Positions 1 to 8,255 are shown, counted from the first letter of the stretch. The stretch is DNA of 64,000 nucleotides from G963677485 sp942492855 (GCA_942492855.1 OW818647.1:4092001-4156000), one strand, 5' to 3'. The notes: generated from the letters alone by a model not told the origin. A program made the numbers and translations.

Positions 1-116
1 CCGATCAGGTTCATGACCTTGGCGGGTATGTCGTGATCATTCTGGCACTTGCTGTGCTATTTGTGATAGGGAGGTGGTTTGGATGGCAGAACGAAGCAGC
101 ACCGAAAAAGGGTTAA
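1..116 (+). CDS. Exosortase, C-terminal fragment (truncated by window edge)
   Basis: The reading frame entering from the left edge (codons in phase with base 3) ends at TAA 114-116. It encodes DQVHDLGGYVVIILALAV followed by more hydrophobic residues and a short basic tail. An H-D-x-G-G motif leading into a last transmembrane helix is the usual C-terminus of exosortases, membrane cysteine proteases that process PEP-CTERM type proteins; the His belongs to their Cys/Arg/His active site. The next gene, an EpsI-family protein, overlaps this one and is the standard exosortase partner, which supports the call. Only about 38 residues are visible, so the exosortase subtype cannot be given. Confidence 0.7.
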   Translation, partial: DQVHDLGGYVVIILALAVLFVIGRWFGWQNEAAPKKG

Positions 117-751
117 AGCGCAATCTCGGTATAGTATTAATCTGCCTGTTACTTGCAGTGCTGTTCAATAAGTTTTTACCCTCATGGCAGTCAGTTAAGA
201 TCGATAGCATAAAGCCCGAGTTGTTCCCGGTTATCGTTGATGATTGGGTCGGACACGACACTAACATGCCCGATGACGTGATGAAGTGGTTGAACCCAGA
301 TGCCTTGTTGTCGCGACGTTATGTCAACTCAAAAGGTGACACTGTCGATTTTATGGTGATTGCTGGCAGCAGCATGGAATCATTCCATGACCCACACCTT
401 TGCTTCCCTTCGCAAGGCTTTTCGATTTTCAATGAGGATCCCATCAAATACGAAGTAATGCCAGACCACAAGGTAAATGCATTTGAACTCGAATATTCGA
501 ATAAGAGTGAAGGAGTGCATGGACGCAGCGTTTACTGGTACCGCACGCCATACGGCACCACTCGGTCGATAGGCATGCTTAGATTAAGCCTTGGTGCGAG
601 TCGACTTTTTGGTACCTCACAGAAGCAGGCGTTCTTCATCCGGCTGGTGTCAATGGCACCCATTGATCAACCCCTTCCACAGAAGTCTATCGACAAGCTG
701 ACTGAAGCTTTATTTTCCGTCATTCAGAAAAAGATGCCGGAGATATTCTAG
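83..751 (+). CDS. epsI: EpsI-family exosortase-associated protein
   Basis: A 222-residue protein with one N-terminal membrane anchor (about residues 12-32, GIVLICLLLAVLF) followed by a soluble domain. Residues about 102-113, HDPHLCFPSQGF, match the His-x-x-x-x-Cys-x-x-x-Gly-(Phe/Trp) signature of the EpsI family. EpsI proteins are encoded with exosortases in exopolysaccharide loci; their biochemical role is not settled. ATG 83 is preferred over GTG 74 because AGGGAGGTG at 68-76 sits at ribosome-binding distance. The gene starts inside the end of the exosortase gene (34-nt overlap) and is followed 5 nt later by a glycosyltransferase, so the three genes form one transcription unit for exopolysaccharide assembly or export. 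Confidence 0.82.
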   Translation: MAERSSTEKGLKRNLGIVLICLLLAVLFNKFLPSWQSVKIDSIKPELFPVIVDDWVGHDTNMPDDVMKWLNPDALLSRRYVNSKGDTVDFMVIAGSSMESFHDPHLCFPSQGFSIFNEDPIKYEVMPDHKVNAFELEYSNKSEGVHGRSVYWYRTPYGTTRSIGMLRLSLGASRLFGTSQKQAFFIRLVSMAPIDQPLPQKSIDKLTEALFSVIQKKMPEIF

Positions 752-756
752 AGGCG

Positions 757-1839
757 ATGCAAATCGCCTTTGTGCTGCCAAAATTAGCTGTCGGTGGAGC
801 GGAGCGGGTCACACTATCGTTGATGAACATGCTAGCCAATCGCGGGCATGAGGTCTCTGTCATCACCTTCTGGTCGTCAGGCTCGTTATCGAATATGCTG
901 CACCCAGGGATCAAGGCTGTTTCGCTGGACGTGCAGCGGAGCTTCCAAGCAGCCAGTCTGCTAGCCCAGGTCTGGACTGAGATGGCCCCGGATGTGGTGG
1001 TATCGGCTCTGAACACTGCAAACGCGGTCTGCTGCCAGGCAAAGTCAAGCAATCGGCTTGATACACCCCTGATCTGCGCCATCCATGCCAGGCTTTATGG
1101 TGAAGTGACAGGGTTGTCTGTGGTCAGGCAGCGGATATGGGCTCTCCAGACACGACGGTATGTTAAAGCGGCTGATGTCATCACCACTCCCTCAGATGGG
1201 GTGACCGCAGAAGCCCGCCGGTATTTCGGTTGTGCCGATGTGCGCACGATGCATAACGCAGTGATCACTCGAGCGATGCCCCATGATTTAGCCCACTCAA
1301 GAGACCACAAAAAGATATTGTGGCTTGGACGCCTGACACCACCCAAAAACCCTCAGCTAGTACTGCACGCATTCGCCCGTTACGCCCATCAGCTAGACTG
1401 GAGGCTACAGATAGCGGGTGATGGCCCACTAAAGGGCTCCCTGGTCAACCTCGCGGCAAAGCTGGGGGTTAGTGATCGGGTGTCAATGCTTGGTGAAGTG
1501 GCCGATCCTGGCAAATTGCTGTCGGCAGCCGGGTGCCTGGTATTTGCATCTAAGTCGGAAGCGCTTCCCACGGTGATCATTGAGGCGATGCAGTGTGGTA
1601 CTCCTGTGGTCGCGACAGAAACGCCATGTGGTGTGAAAGAGTTGTTGCTGGGAGCTGAATATGGATATCTGGTGCCAATGGCTGACCCGAAGTTGATGGC
1701 GGATGCCATTAAGAAGGCTCTACCCACTCAGCCGGAAATCCCGAGTGCCTTCCTGGCACGGTATGAGCCTGAGATGGTCTGTCGGCGCTACGAGGAGCTT
1801 TTCGAGGAAGTGATAAGCAAAAGGGCTTCAGGAGTATAA
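757..1839 (+). CDS. Glycosyltransferase family 4 (GT-B fold)
   Basis: A 360-residue GT-B glycosyltransferase of normal family length. The N-terminal Rossmann domain opens with AFVLPKLAVGGAERV, the acceptor-domain glycine loop typical of GT4. The C-terminal donor domain begins around residue 190 (ILWLGRLTPPKNPQLVLHA) and carries the conserved E-x7-E element SEALPTVIIEAMQCGTPVV near residue 270. It would transfer a sugar from a nucleotide donor to a growing glycan on the cytoplasmic face of the membrane. Following EpsI by 5 nt, it most likely contributes to the exopolysaccharide made by this locus. Donor and acceptor cannot be predicted. The stop codon lies in the loop of a strong terminator hairpin. 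Confidence 0.88.
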   Translation: MQIAFVLPKLAVGGAERVTLSLMNMLANRGHEVSVITFWSSGSLSNMLHPGIKAVSLDVQRSFQAASLLAQVWTEMAPDVVVSALNTANAVCCQAKSSNRLDTPLICAIHARLYGEVTGLSVVRQRIWALQTRRYVKAADVITTPSDGVTAEARRYFGCADVRTMHNAVITRAMPHDLAHSRDHKKILWLGRLTPPKNPQLVLHAFARYAHQLDWRLQIAGDGPLKGSLVNLAAKLGVSDRVSMLGEVADPGKLLSAAGCLVFASKSEALPTVIIEAMQCGTPVVATETPCGVKELLLGAEYGYLVPMADPKLMADAIKKALPTQPEIPSAFLARYEPEMVCRRYEELFEEVISKRASGV

Positions 1840-1851
1840 GCTCCTGAAGCC
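1824..1851. terminator. Bidirectional terminator hairpin between GT4 gene and pdxS
   Basis: A perfect 11-bp stem (1824-1834 GGCTTCAGGAG with 1841-1851 CTCCTGAAGCC) and a 6-nt loop sit between two convergent genes. The GT4 stop codon lies in the loop. U-tracts are weak on both sides, so efficiency is uncertain. Confidence 0.7.
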
Positions 1852-1871
1852 ATAATCTACGGTAAGCCGGT

Positions 1872-2762
1872 CTACCAGCCTCGTTTGGCTAGCCGCTCAT
1901 TTTCCGGGAGATCGGAGCAGTTGATACCCACCATCGGCTCACCGAGGTCTTCCGATATCTCCGCAAGAATCTTGGGATCATTGTAGTGCGTGACAGCCTG
2001 AACTATCGCTTTTGCCCGCTTCAATGGATCGCCAGACTTAAAGATACCTGACCCTACAAATACAGCCTCTGCACCAAGTTTCACCATGAGTGCCGCGTCA
2101 GCAGGTGTGGCCACACCACCGGCTGAGAAGTTGGGCACCGGCAGTTTGCCGGTTTTGTGAACTTCAAGAACCAGCTCGTAGGGAGCTTGCAAATCTTTGG
2201 CGGCGGTCATGAGCTCTTCAATCCGCATACCTTGAATACGCCTGATATCACCCATGACGGTGCGCATGTGGCGAACAGCCTCAATGACGTCACCGGTGCC
2301 TGCTTCGCCTTTTGTGCGGATCATGGCTGCACCTTCACCGCATCGGCGGAGTGCTTCACCCAAGTTGCGGCATCCGCAAACAAACGGCACCTTGAAATCG
2401 TGTTTGTAAATGTGATACTGCTCGTCCGCAGGGGTGAGAACTTCACTCTCATCCACAAAATCTACGCCGAGTTCCTGAAGGATTTCCGCCTCTACGAAAT
2501 GCCCGATACGGCACTTAGCCATGACAGGAATGGAGGCGACCTTCATGATCGACTTGATGATTTTGGGATCGGTCATGCGAGCAACCCCGCCTTGTACGCG
2601 GATGTCGGCTGGTACTCTTTCCAGCGCCATCACAGCGGAAGCTCCAGCCTCTTCGGCGATGGCAGCCTGCTCTGCGTTGGTGACGTCCATGATGACTCCA
2701 CCCTTAAGCATCTCTGCCAGTCCGATTTTCGTGCGCCAGGTTGAAATTTGTGTATCGCTCAT
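1872..2762 (-). CDS. pdxS: Pyridoxal 5'-phosphate synthase lyase subunit PdxS
   Basis: PdxS (SnzA/Pdx1) makes pyridoxal phosphate from ribose 5-phosphate, glyceraldehyde 3-phosphate and ammonia supplied by the glutaminase PdxT. The 296-residue TIM-barrel sequence is nearly canonical: GLAEMLKGGVIMDV, a Lys-bearing MAKCRIGHFVEA strand, DESEVLTPAD, VPFVCGCRNLGEA, AAMIRTKGEAGTG and the phosphate-binding GAEAVFVGSGIFKS. ATG 2762 is preferred because AGAGG lies about 11 nt upstream; the ATG three codons earlier has only 2 nt of spacing. No pdxT is found next to it, although pdxS and pdxT are usually adjacent. A good promoter lies just upstream and the gene appears monocistronic. Confidence 0.96.
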   Translation of the reverse strand: MSDTQISTWRTKIGLAEMLKGGVIMDVTNAEQAAIAEEAGASAVMALERVPADIRVQGGVARMTDPKIIKSIMKVASIPVMAKCRIGHFVEAEILQELGVDFVDESEVLTPADEQYHIYKHDFKVPFVCGCRNLGEALRRCGEGAAMIRTKGEAGTGDVIEAVRHMRTVMGDIRRIQGMRIEELMTAAKDLQAPYELVLEVHKTGKLPVPNFSAGGVATPADAALMVKLGAEAVFVGSGIFKSGDPLKRAKAIVQAVTHYNDPKILAEISEDLGEPMVGINCSDLPENERLAKRGW

Positions 2763-2809
2763 GCTTATCATTGCCTCTGTATTCTAGTCAATCGGTGTCT
2801 TACATTCTC

Positions 2810-2838
2810 ATTATACTTGTCTTGCTGGTTTGAGGCAA
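2810..2838 (-). promoter_or_regulatory. Predicted sigma-70 promoter of pdxS
   Basis: Read on the minus strand, TTGCCT (2838-2833) is followed by a 17-bp spacer and a consensus TATAAT (2815-2810), 48 nt from the chosen pdxS start. Confidence 0.65.
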
Positions 2839-2862
2839 AAATGTATCTGTGAAAGCCCAGTG

Positions 2863-2897
2863 CAAGTGGGGGCATCAATGCCTGTTACCCCCACTTG
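2863..2897 (-). terminator. Terminator hairpin downstream of the metalloprotease gene
   Basis: A 10-bp perfect stem, CAAGTGGGGG (2863-2872) with CCCCCACTTG (2888-2897), and a 15-nt loop lie 14 nt beyond the metalloprotease stop. The U-tract is weak on the minus strand. It separates this unit from the pdxS promoter. Confidence 0.6.
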
Positions 2898-2910
2898 GAT
2901 GAATACCGGA

Positions 2911-5295
2911 TTACAACTCCATTTTGATGCTGTTAAGGGACTTATCGATCTTATCGATGGCTTCCGATATATGCATTTTGGTAAATGGATTTAGTTTGCT
3001 TTGGTCGATCGCCTTGAGGGTGACGAGTGTCTCCTTCAACTTCGCCCTGCAGATGATTCGGCTGTCCATTGTCAGGCCTGTGGTCTCTTTACTTGCCAGA
3101 GCGATGAGTCTACCGAACCATGCCTGCTGAAGCATCGCACGCAGCTCGGTCACATTTCGTCCCCCTCGAAGCTCAGAACAGATGCCGTTATCAAGCGTGG
3201 AGATAAGTTCCATCACGTTGAACGTGTTCGCTTTCGGTGCCTGTTTGTAAGCGTTGTTGGATATCTTGCTTAGCACATCAGGCTGAGTGATCGCATTTAG
3301 CACGTTGATCTGTGTGCTGCTGAGCTGATCTCGCACTGGCTGGTCCCATCTATAAGTGGAAGCCGCGGCAGCCTCCATGTCCACAAACGGATTTGGTGCC
3401 AGTTTCTGGTAGATGCTTGCTGGGATGAAATCATATGCATCTGAGGCAAGGCAGCCTTTCGTGATCAGTGACACAACCCTTCTCTGGTCGGTATCAGACA
3501 CCGGGGCGATACTGGGCTTCGAGTCCATATCGCCCTTATAGTCCCGATTTGTATGACTTCCGCCAAGGAAGCCCGCAAGACTGTAAAACTGGCTGTTGTA
3601 AATACGCAGGAAGCTGATGAACTTGCGCGTTAACTGGTAGTAGCTCTGGCCGGGTAACACCGCACTGGTTTGCAACTTGGGTATTGTCTTTTTACACAGT
3701 GACATCATGGTGGAATAAAAGTCGATTGGGTTCTTGGCCAGGTCGAACCTGACAATATGGGGGTCCAGGCCGTCCGCCATCTCATCGCCCTGCCATTGCA
3801 TACCAGGCTTAGATGCTTCAGTGGCGATGGACTTGAGATATGGAATTTCGGCGGATGGTGTTTTGGCATCATTAAATGAATAGCCGTATTTAATGGCAAA
3901 CATATCATATTCGCCAATACTGTCGCTCCAGTACATGGAGTTCTTGCTCAATAACGCCCCGATGTTAAAGGGTGTGTATTCCATGACACTGCTAGTGATG
4001 CCATGCTGCTTGATCCAGTTGATGTCCTTTAACTGCTCCATAGTGGGGTAGGTGGAGGCAACAAAGTTGTGTCGCAGTCCGAGTGAGTGGCCAAACTCAT
4101 GCGCCACGATGCCCTGGATATATTGCTGTATATACGCATCACGCCCAATGGGTGTGGCCCCATCTACCGACAGTAACTCTGAGAGCTCACTGCCCATCCA
4201 GGCATTGAACCGGCTGTCATGCTGATAGCAGCAGCCATATGGGTTTCCAAGCTGTTTGGGCATGGGGCTGAGTTTGGGGTCAGTAGGTACCGCATTGTTC
4301 GCTATCATCACATCAAACTCGGTGCCAGTAAAGCGAACCATGTTGGCGTCTATGCATATGCCTGCGTTGAGCACCTGGCCTGTGATGGGGTTGCGGCGGA
4401 ACAGCGAAATCGCATATGCAGCTTCTGGTGATGCCACCCAGCGTACGATGTTGTACCGCATGTCGGCATAATCCCAGTCTGCGTCATCAGGCATCTGCTT
4501 CACAACTACGGCGTCCTTGATACCGATCTGCTCGAACGCGCGGTTCCACCACTTCAACCCGGTAGCAATGCTCTCGCGATACTCGACGGGGATTGCATTA
4601 TCAAGCCACCAGACGATGGGTTTGACAGGCTCACTTAAGGTTGCGGTTGGGTCCTTCTTTTGGATGTCCCAGCGTGCAATGTACCTGACCATCGCCTCAT
4701 CTGTTCGTCGGGTCAGGTCCTGGTACTGGGTGTAGAAAAAGCCTACGCGTCCATCAGCTATCCTTGGCGTGTAGTTGTTGTCCGTTAAAAAGAAGAGGTT
4801 CCAGCAAACATTGATAGGGATACTGCGGGGATCGTACAACGGGCTGCTGTTATATCCGCTCATGGAACTGGTCGCTGGGCCCTCTTTGGACAGCTTCTGC
4901 ATATTGATGAGGGATTCGGCGACGATGTTATCAGGGAAGGCTTTCAGATTTTTAATGTAGCTCTTCTCTTTGTCGATACTGTAGGCCCCTTGGTTCAAGC
5001 TGGCGGTGGAGCCTGTGATATCGGCCAAATCCGAAAGAAATATATCCGAAATGTTAATCAAGAAAGTCTTGCGTTCGTCACTCTTGGCCTCGATTTTGAA
5101 CGACTGGATGTAAGCACCCGGGAAGGCACGCTCTGCCGCTCTCGCTAATGGCAAAGAGGGGTCTACACGGAACTTCATATTCGGTACTACCCATACCAGC
5201 CTGTCATCGCCCAGTTTCTGCATCTTGAACATGATGTCATCTACTGGGTAGCCCGCGACAAGTGCTCCGCCACCGGCACCGCTGCTAAGGTACAC
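2911..5295 (-). CDS. Zinc-dependent metalloprotease (DUF5117/DUF4953-like), C-terminal part of a frameshifted gene
   Basis: A 794-residue frame containing a metzincin-like active site: HEFGHSLGLRHN at residues 399-410 (HExxHxxGxxH zinc ligands and catalytic Glu) and a Met-turn SVMEY at 436-440. The layout matches the large family of exported zinc-dependent metalloproteases annotated with DUF5118/DUF5117/DUF4953 domains. The apparent start is GTG 5295, read as VYLSSGAGGG, which in the family is the middle of a domain and not an N-terminus. The missing signal peptide and DUF5118-like segment are encoded by the overlapping upstream frame (5241-6275), so the two are one gene split by a -1 shift near 5297. 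No lipid anchor or transmembrane segment is seen in this part. Natural substrates of the family are poorly known. Confidence 0.85.
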   Translation of the reverse strand: MYLSSGAGGGALVAGYPVDDIMFKMQKLGDDRLVWVVPNMKFRVDPSLPLARAAERAFPGAYIQSFKIEAKSDERKTFLINISDIFLSDLADITGSTASLNQGAYSIDKEKSYIKNLKAFPDNIVAESLINMQKLSKEGPATSSMSGYNSSPLYDPRSIPINVCWNLFFLTDNNYTPRIADGRVGFFYTQYQDLTRRTDEAMVRYIARWDIQKKDPTATLSEPVKPIVWWLDNAIPVEYRESIATGLKWWNRAFEQIGIKDAVVVKQMPDDADWDYADMRYNIVRWVASPEAAYAISLFRRNPITGQVLNAGICIDANMVRFTGTEFDVMIANNAVPTDPKLSPMPKQLGNPYGCCYQHDSRFNAWMGSELSELLSVDGATPIGRDAYIQQYIQGIVAHEFGHSLGLRHNFVASTYPTMEQLKDINWIKQHGITSSVMEYTPFNIGALLSKNSMYWSDSIGEYDMFAIKYGYSFNDAKTPSAEIPYLKSIATEASKPGMQWQGDEMADGLDPHIVRFDLAKNPIDFYSTMMSLCKKTIPKLQTSAVLPGQSYYQLTRKFISFLRIYNSQFYSLAGFLGGSHTNRDYKGDMDSKPSIAPVSDTDQRRVVSLITKGCLASDAYDFIPASIYQKLAPNPFVDMEAAAASTYRWDQPVRDQLSSTQINVLNAITQPDVLSKISNNAYKQAPKANTFNVMELISTLDNGICSELRGGRNVTELRAMLQQAWFGRLIALASKETTGLTMDSRIICRAKLKETLVTLKAIDQSKLNPFTKMHISEAIDKIDKSLNSIKMEL

Positions 5296-6275
5296 TGCAA
5301 TAGCATATTCAGGCCAAGTTTGTCCTCAGGCACTTCCAGGTAGATGGTGTCCTTGTTCCCTGTTTCGGTCTTGCGGTAGACAACCATGGCACCTTCGAGC
5401 TTTTTGTAATCTTTGGTGATCTCCTCGATGGTCTTGTCTTTCTTCTTTTCTTCGGCTGCAGTTGCCAGCTTGGCTTCTGTGCGTTCCCATTTCAGCTTGG
5501 CATCGGCTACGCCATCACCGCCCATGGGGAAGTTCTGAATAGTAATGTCGAGTTTAATGATATCGCCGCTTGAGGCCTCAATCACCAGATCACCCTTATA
5601 GCTTAGGGGTTTATCTCCAGATTCCACATAGCTGTATTTCAGTTGGACTGCTGGGACATCGCCTTGTTTCGCAGTGTCCATCACCTCATACTCTGCCGTC
5701 GCCGCGACAGAACCGGGCAGTAGACCAGCCTTCAGCTCCTTTTTCCATTTCAACCCCTTTACGATGGGTTTGTCAGAAAAGATGGGCTGAATGGCAAGCG
5801 CCTTACGGGTTTGGATGGCCTTTGCTTGGTCGTTCATATCGCCGTAGCCTTCCCAGCTTACAGATACCAGAGTGCCGTCGGGCTTCAGGACAGTCATCGC
5901 CTTCTGGACTGGTGCATCGTCCTTCTGGGGCACTTTCTCGCCATTCACGGTCATCTGGATGTTTTCCGACGTAGTCGTTCGGCTAATATCTCCGCTTTCG
6001 GCTACCGCAGTCACCAAGCGGACCATGTCATATTTGTTCTCAATAGTGACTTTGCCGTCTGGGGTGTCCTGTGTGATGGTCAGCTCTGTCTTGAACACAG
6101 TGCGCCAATTTGGAGCATATTTGTGGACCAATATCAGTTCAGCCGGTTTTTCGGATTTGGCGCCTTTGGTGATCTCAGCCGGCTTGGCTGGTGCTGCGGC
6201 TTTGGGTGCAGCTTCAGCGGAGACCAGCGAGCAAACCATGAACGCGGCGCAGGAGATGGCAATAAGTGACTTCAT
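5241..6275 (-). CDS. N-terminal part of the frameshifted exported metalloprotease (signal peptide, beta domain, DUF5118-like segment)
   Basis: A 344-residue frame starting with a clear signal peptide (MKSLIAISCAAFMVCSLVSAEAAP) and a good ribosome-binding site, GAGGGG, 7 nt before ATG. Residues about 45-285 form a beta-rich exported domain with alternating polar and hydrophobic residues, reminiscent of DUF6263-type lipoprotein domains; this is a loose resemblance. From about residue 290 (YKKLEGAMVVYRKTE, then DTIYLEVPEDKLGLNMLLQ) the sequence turns into the DUF5118-like start of the zinc metalloprotease. The last 18 or so residues, after LLQ, are out of frame and do not look like the family. 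Joining this frame to 2911-5295 gives a protein of roughly 1,120 residues. It could be a natural pseudogene or an assembly or sequencing error. Confidence 0.8.
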   Translation of the reverse strand: MKSLIAISCAAFMVCSLVSAEAAPKAAAPAKPAEITKGAKSEKPAELILVHKYAPNWRTVFKTELTITQDTPDGKVTIENKYDMVRLVTAVAESGDISRTTTSENIQMTVNGEKVPQKDDAPVQKAMTVLKPDGTLVSVSWEGYGDMNDQAKAIQTRKALAIQPIFSDKPIVKGLKWKKELKAGLLPGSVAATAEYEVMDTAKQGDVPAVQLKYSYVESGDKPLSYKGDLVIEASSGDIIKLDITIQNFPMGGDGVADAKLKWERTEAKLATAAEEKKKDKTIEEITKDYKKLEGAMVVYRKTETGNKDTIYLEVPEDKLGLNMLLQCTLAAVPVAEHLSRATQ

Positions 6276-6377
6276 CTAGAGACCCCTCAGTATGAGTTTG
6301 GGTGAATGTTGCGAAGAAACGCTCTGTGATTTATGTTACCGCGGAGAGGTGTTTGTAGACAACATGCCTCGGACAGG

Positions 6378-7406
6378 TCAGGAATGGTCCAGGTGCTGCC
6401 TTCGTAGTTGCCCGCACGCAGCGGCGATATCGGCGCCGCGTTCCTGCCTGAGGGTTGTGGGTATACCCAGCGACTGCAGGCGGTTTTGGAACTCGGCGAC
6501 AGATGTGGCAGATGGACTGCGGAACTGCGGCATGCTGTCAACAGAATTCCACGGGATGATGTTCACATTACCTATCCATTGGTGCAGCAGATGGGCAAGT
6601 TGTGTGGCCTGGCGGGCTGAATTGTTGACGCCGTCTATCAGCAGATACTCTATGGTGACCTTCCGGCCGGTCTGCTCGGTATAATATCTTCCTGCATTCA
6701 GCACCTCGGAAATGCTCCACCGTTTTGCCATAGGCATGATCTCGGCACGGGTGGCATCATCAGCCGCGTGAAGAGAGATGGCAAGGGTGAACCGTGGCGA
6801 CATCTCTGCCAGCTCACGCATCACAGGCACGATACCCACTGTGCTGACAGTAATCGAGCGCTCACTGATGCCCACTTGCTGGTTCAGTAACTCGATGCTC
6901 GCCAGTACTGCTGGTAGATTCCACAAAGGTTCGCCCATACCCATGTAGACAACATGGGAGACGCGTTCGCCTGTGATCTGTTGTATAGATAGCACCTGGT
7001 CAACGATTTCCCCGCTTGTTAGGTTCCGTAGGAACCCCGACTGACCTGTGGCGCAGAAGTGACAACCAGCGGCACAACCTACCTGAGTGCTGACACATAC
7101 GGAGTGGCGGTCGTGATAGGGGAGGTAGACGGACTCGATATTAGCCTTATCTGATAGCTCGAACAAAAACTTGCGTGTGCCGTCTTTGGCCTGCTGGCTG
7201 TCAATCATCTGAAGCCTGCGAATGGTAGCGGTCTTTTGCAGTTTGTGCCGAAGTGACGCTGGCAGGTTGGTCATCGAATCAAAGTCGGTGACCTGGTGGT
7301 TGTATATCCACTGGGCAAGTTGTTTGGCACGGTAAACTGGCTCAGAAAGTAGAATGCATAACTCACTAAGTTCATCAAGGGAGTAGCCGAAGAGGTTTTG
7401 TTGCAT
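6378..7406 (-). CDS. rlmN: 23S rRNA (adenine-2503-C2)-methyltransferase RlmN
   Basis: RlmN is a radical SAM enzyme that methylates A2503 of 23S rRNA and A37 of some tRNAs. From ATG 7406 the protein has 342 residues. The 4Fe-4S motif is GCAAGCHFC, with the CxxxCxxC cysteines at about residues 111, 115 and 118. YMGMGEPLWN is the GEP motif that binds S-adenosylmethionine, and ADIAAACGQL near the C-terminus carries the methyl-accepting Cys. A longer in-frame start at 7448 would place a terminator hairpin inside the coding sequence and adds residues foreign to the family, so ATG 7406 is preferred although no clear Shine-Dalgarno precedes it. It lies just downstream of the skp-like gene on the same strand. 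Confidence 0.95.
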   Translation of the reverse strand: MQQNLFGYSLDELSELCILLSEPVYRAKQLAQWIYNHQVTDFDSMTNLPASLRHKLQKTATIRRLQMIDSQQAKDGTRKFLFELSDKANIESVYLPYHDRHSVCVSTQVGCAAGCHFCATGQSGFLRNLTSGEIVDQVLSIQQITGERVSHVVYMGMGEPLWNLPAVLASIELLNQQVGISERSITVSTVGIVPVMRELAEMSPRFTLAISLHAADDATRAEIMPMAKRWSISEVLNAGRYYTEQTGRKVTIEYLLIDGVNNSARQATQLAHLLHQWIGNVNIIPWNSVDSMPQFRSPSATSVAEFQNRLQSLGIPTTLRQERGADIAAACGQLRRQHLDHS

Positions 7407-7409
7407 CAG

Positions 7410-7441
7410 AAAAGTGAGGTTCCCGTGATCAGGAACCTCAC
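7410..7441 (-). terminator. Rho-independent terminator after the skp-like gene
   Basis: On the minus strand a perfect 10-bp stem, GTGAGGTTCC paired with GGAACCTCAC (7441-7414), with an 8-nt loop is followed by TTTT. It starts 14 nt after the skp-like stop and ends only 3 nt before the chosen rlmN start codon. Confidence 0.8.
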
Positions 7442-7454
7442 TATACACACCTGC

Positions 7455-8093
7455 TTACTTAGCTGTGGCGTTCAGTCTTTTTAAGACTGGCTCGGTGATA
7501 TCAACGGCACCATAAATCACGTTTGAAGGGTTCATACTGAAGACCAAGTTGATTTTCTGCTCTTTAGCAACTGCAGCAACCGCCACCTTGATATCCGCTA
7601 TCAAGGCAAGTCGCTTTTCGTCGCGCATACGCAGAATAGATTGGTTAGCCTCAGTCATCATTTGCTTGAAAGTGTTCTCGTTGGTGGCCACCTGTGAACG
7701 CATCGTATCGAACTTCGTCTTTTCTTCGGCGGTCATTGCTTGACCCTTGGCTGCCAGCACATTAAAGTCGGCCACGAATTGAGTGGCTTTCGCTTCAAGG
7801 TCGGTCGCCTTCTTTTTCTGTGCGTCATCCTTCGTAGCTGATGTTACTATTTTGGCGTATTCATCAATCTCTTCCGGTGTGAGCACCAGCACTTTTTGCA
7901 GCGAATCGAAATTGGCGGTGACCTGGTCGTTCTTTGTCTTCAGTTCAGCCTCCATCACCTCGCGCTTGCTATATCCATTGATTGCTTTTTCCATATCAAT
8001 GACGCCGAATACAGCCGACTGGGCAAAACTGGGAAATGATATCGCCATCAAAGCGACGGCGATCAGGAGAGCGTGACGCATCATGCGGATCAT
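7455..8093 (-). CDS. Skp/OmpH-like periplasmic chaperone
   Basis: A 212-residue exported protein. The start MIRMMRHALLIAVALMAI is chosen because GGAGGA lies 6 nt upstream; an ATG 21 nt earlier lacks a good site. The signal peptide ends near SFPSFAQ. The mature part starts with SAVFGVIDMEKAINGYSKRE, the usual OmpH/Skp opening (G-V-I-D-x-x-x-A). A long charged helical hairpin rich in Lys, Glu and Ala follows, then a closing strand INLVFSMNPSNVIYGAVDIT typical of the family. Skp carries unfolded outer-membrane proteins through the periplasm, in keeping with the LptD-like protein encoded later. It has its own promoter and terminator. Confidence 0.8.
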   Translation of the reverse strand: MIRMMRHALLIAVALMAISFPSFAQSAVFGVIDMEKAINGYSKREVMEAELKTKNDQVTANFDSLQKVLVLTPEEIDEYAKIVTSATKDDAQKKKATDLEAKATQFVADFNVLAAKGQAMTAEEKTKFDTMRSQVATNENTFKQMMTEANQSILRMRDEKRLALIADIKVAVAAVAKEQKINLVFSMNPSNVIYGAVDITEPVLKRLNATAK

Positions 8094-8138
8094 ACAGGTT
8101 CCTCCAAATGTCATTACCGGTGCATGTTACCACACACC

Positions 8139-8167
8139 ATAATACGTGACAGATCGCAATATAACAA
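8139..8167 (-). promoter_or_regulatory. Predicted sigma-70 promoter of the skp-like gene
   Basis: On the minus strand TTGTTA (8167-8162), a 17-bp spacer and TATTAT (8144-8139) precede the gene by about 45 nt. It is back to back with the promoter of the small basic gene. Confidence 0.6.
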
Positions 8168-8183
8168 GGTTACGAGGGATTTC

Positions 8184-8212
8184 TTGACTTTGCTTAGCAT
8201 AGAAAGTATTAT
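8184..8212 (+). promoter_or_regulatory. Predicted strong sigma-70 promoter of the 38-residue basic gene
   Basis: TTGACT (8184-8189), an exact 17-bp spacer and TATTAT (8207-8212) form one of the best promoter matches in the window. The start codon follows 43 nt downstream. Confidence 0.7.
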
Positions 8213-8255
8213 AGATAGTGTCAGATACGCATGATCACACCGGATGGAGTCAGTA

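Noticed and set aside
5285..5310. Programmed -1 ribosomal frameshifting at the metalloprotease junction.
   Set aside because: No X-XXY-YYZ slippery heptamer and no clear downstream stem-loop at the right distance were seen; a one-base indel is the simpler reading.
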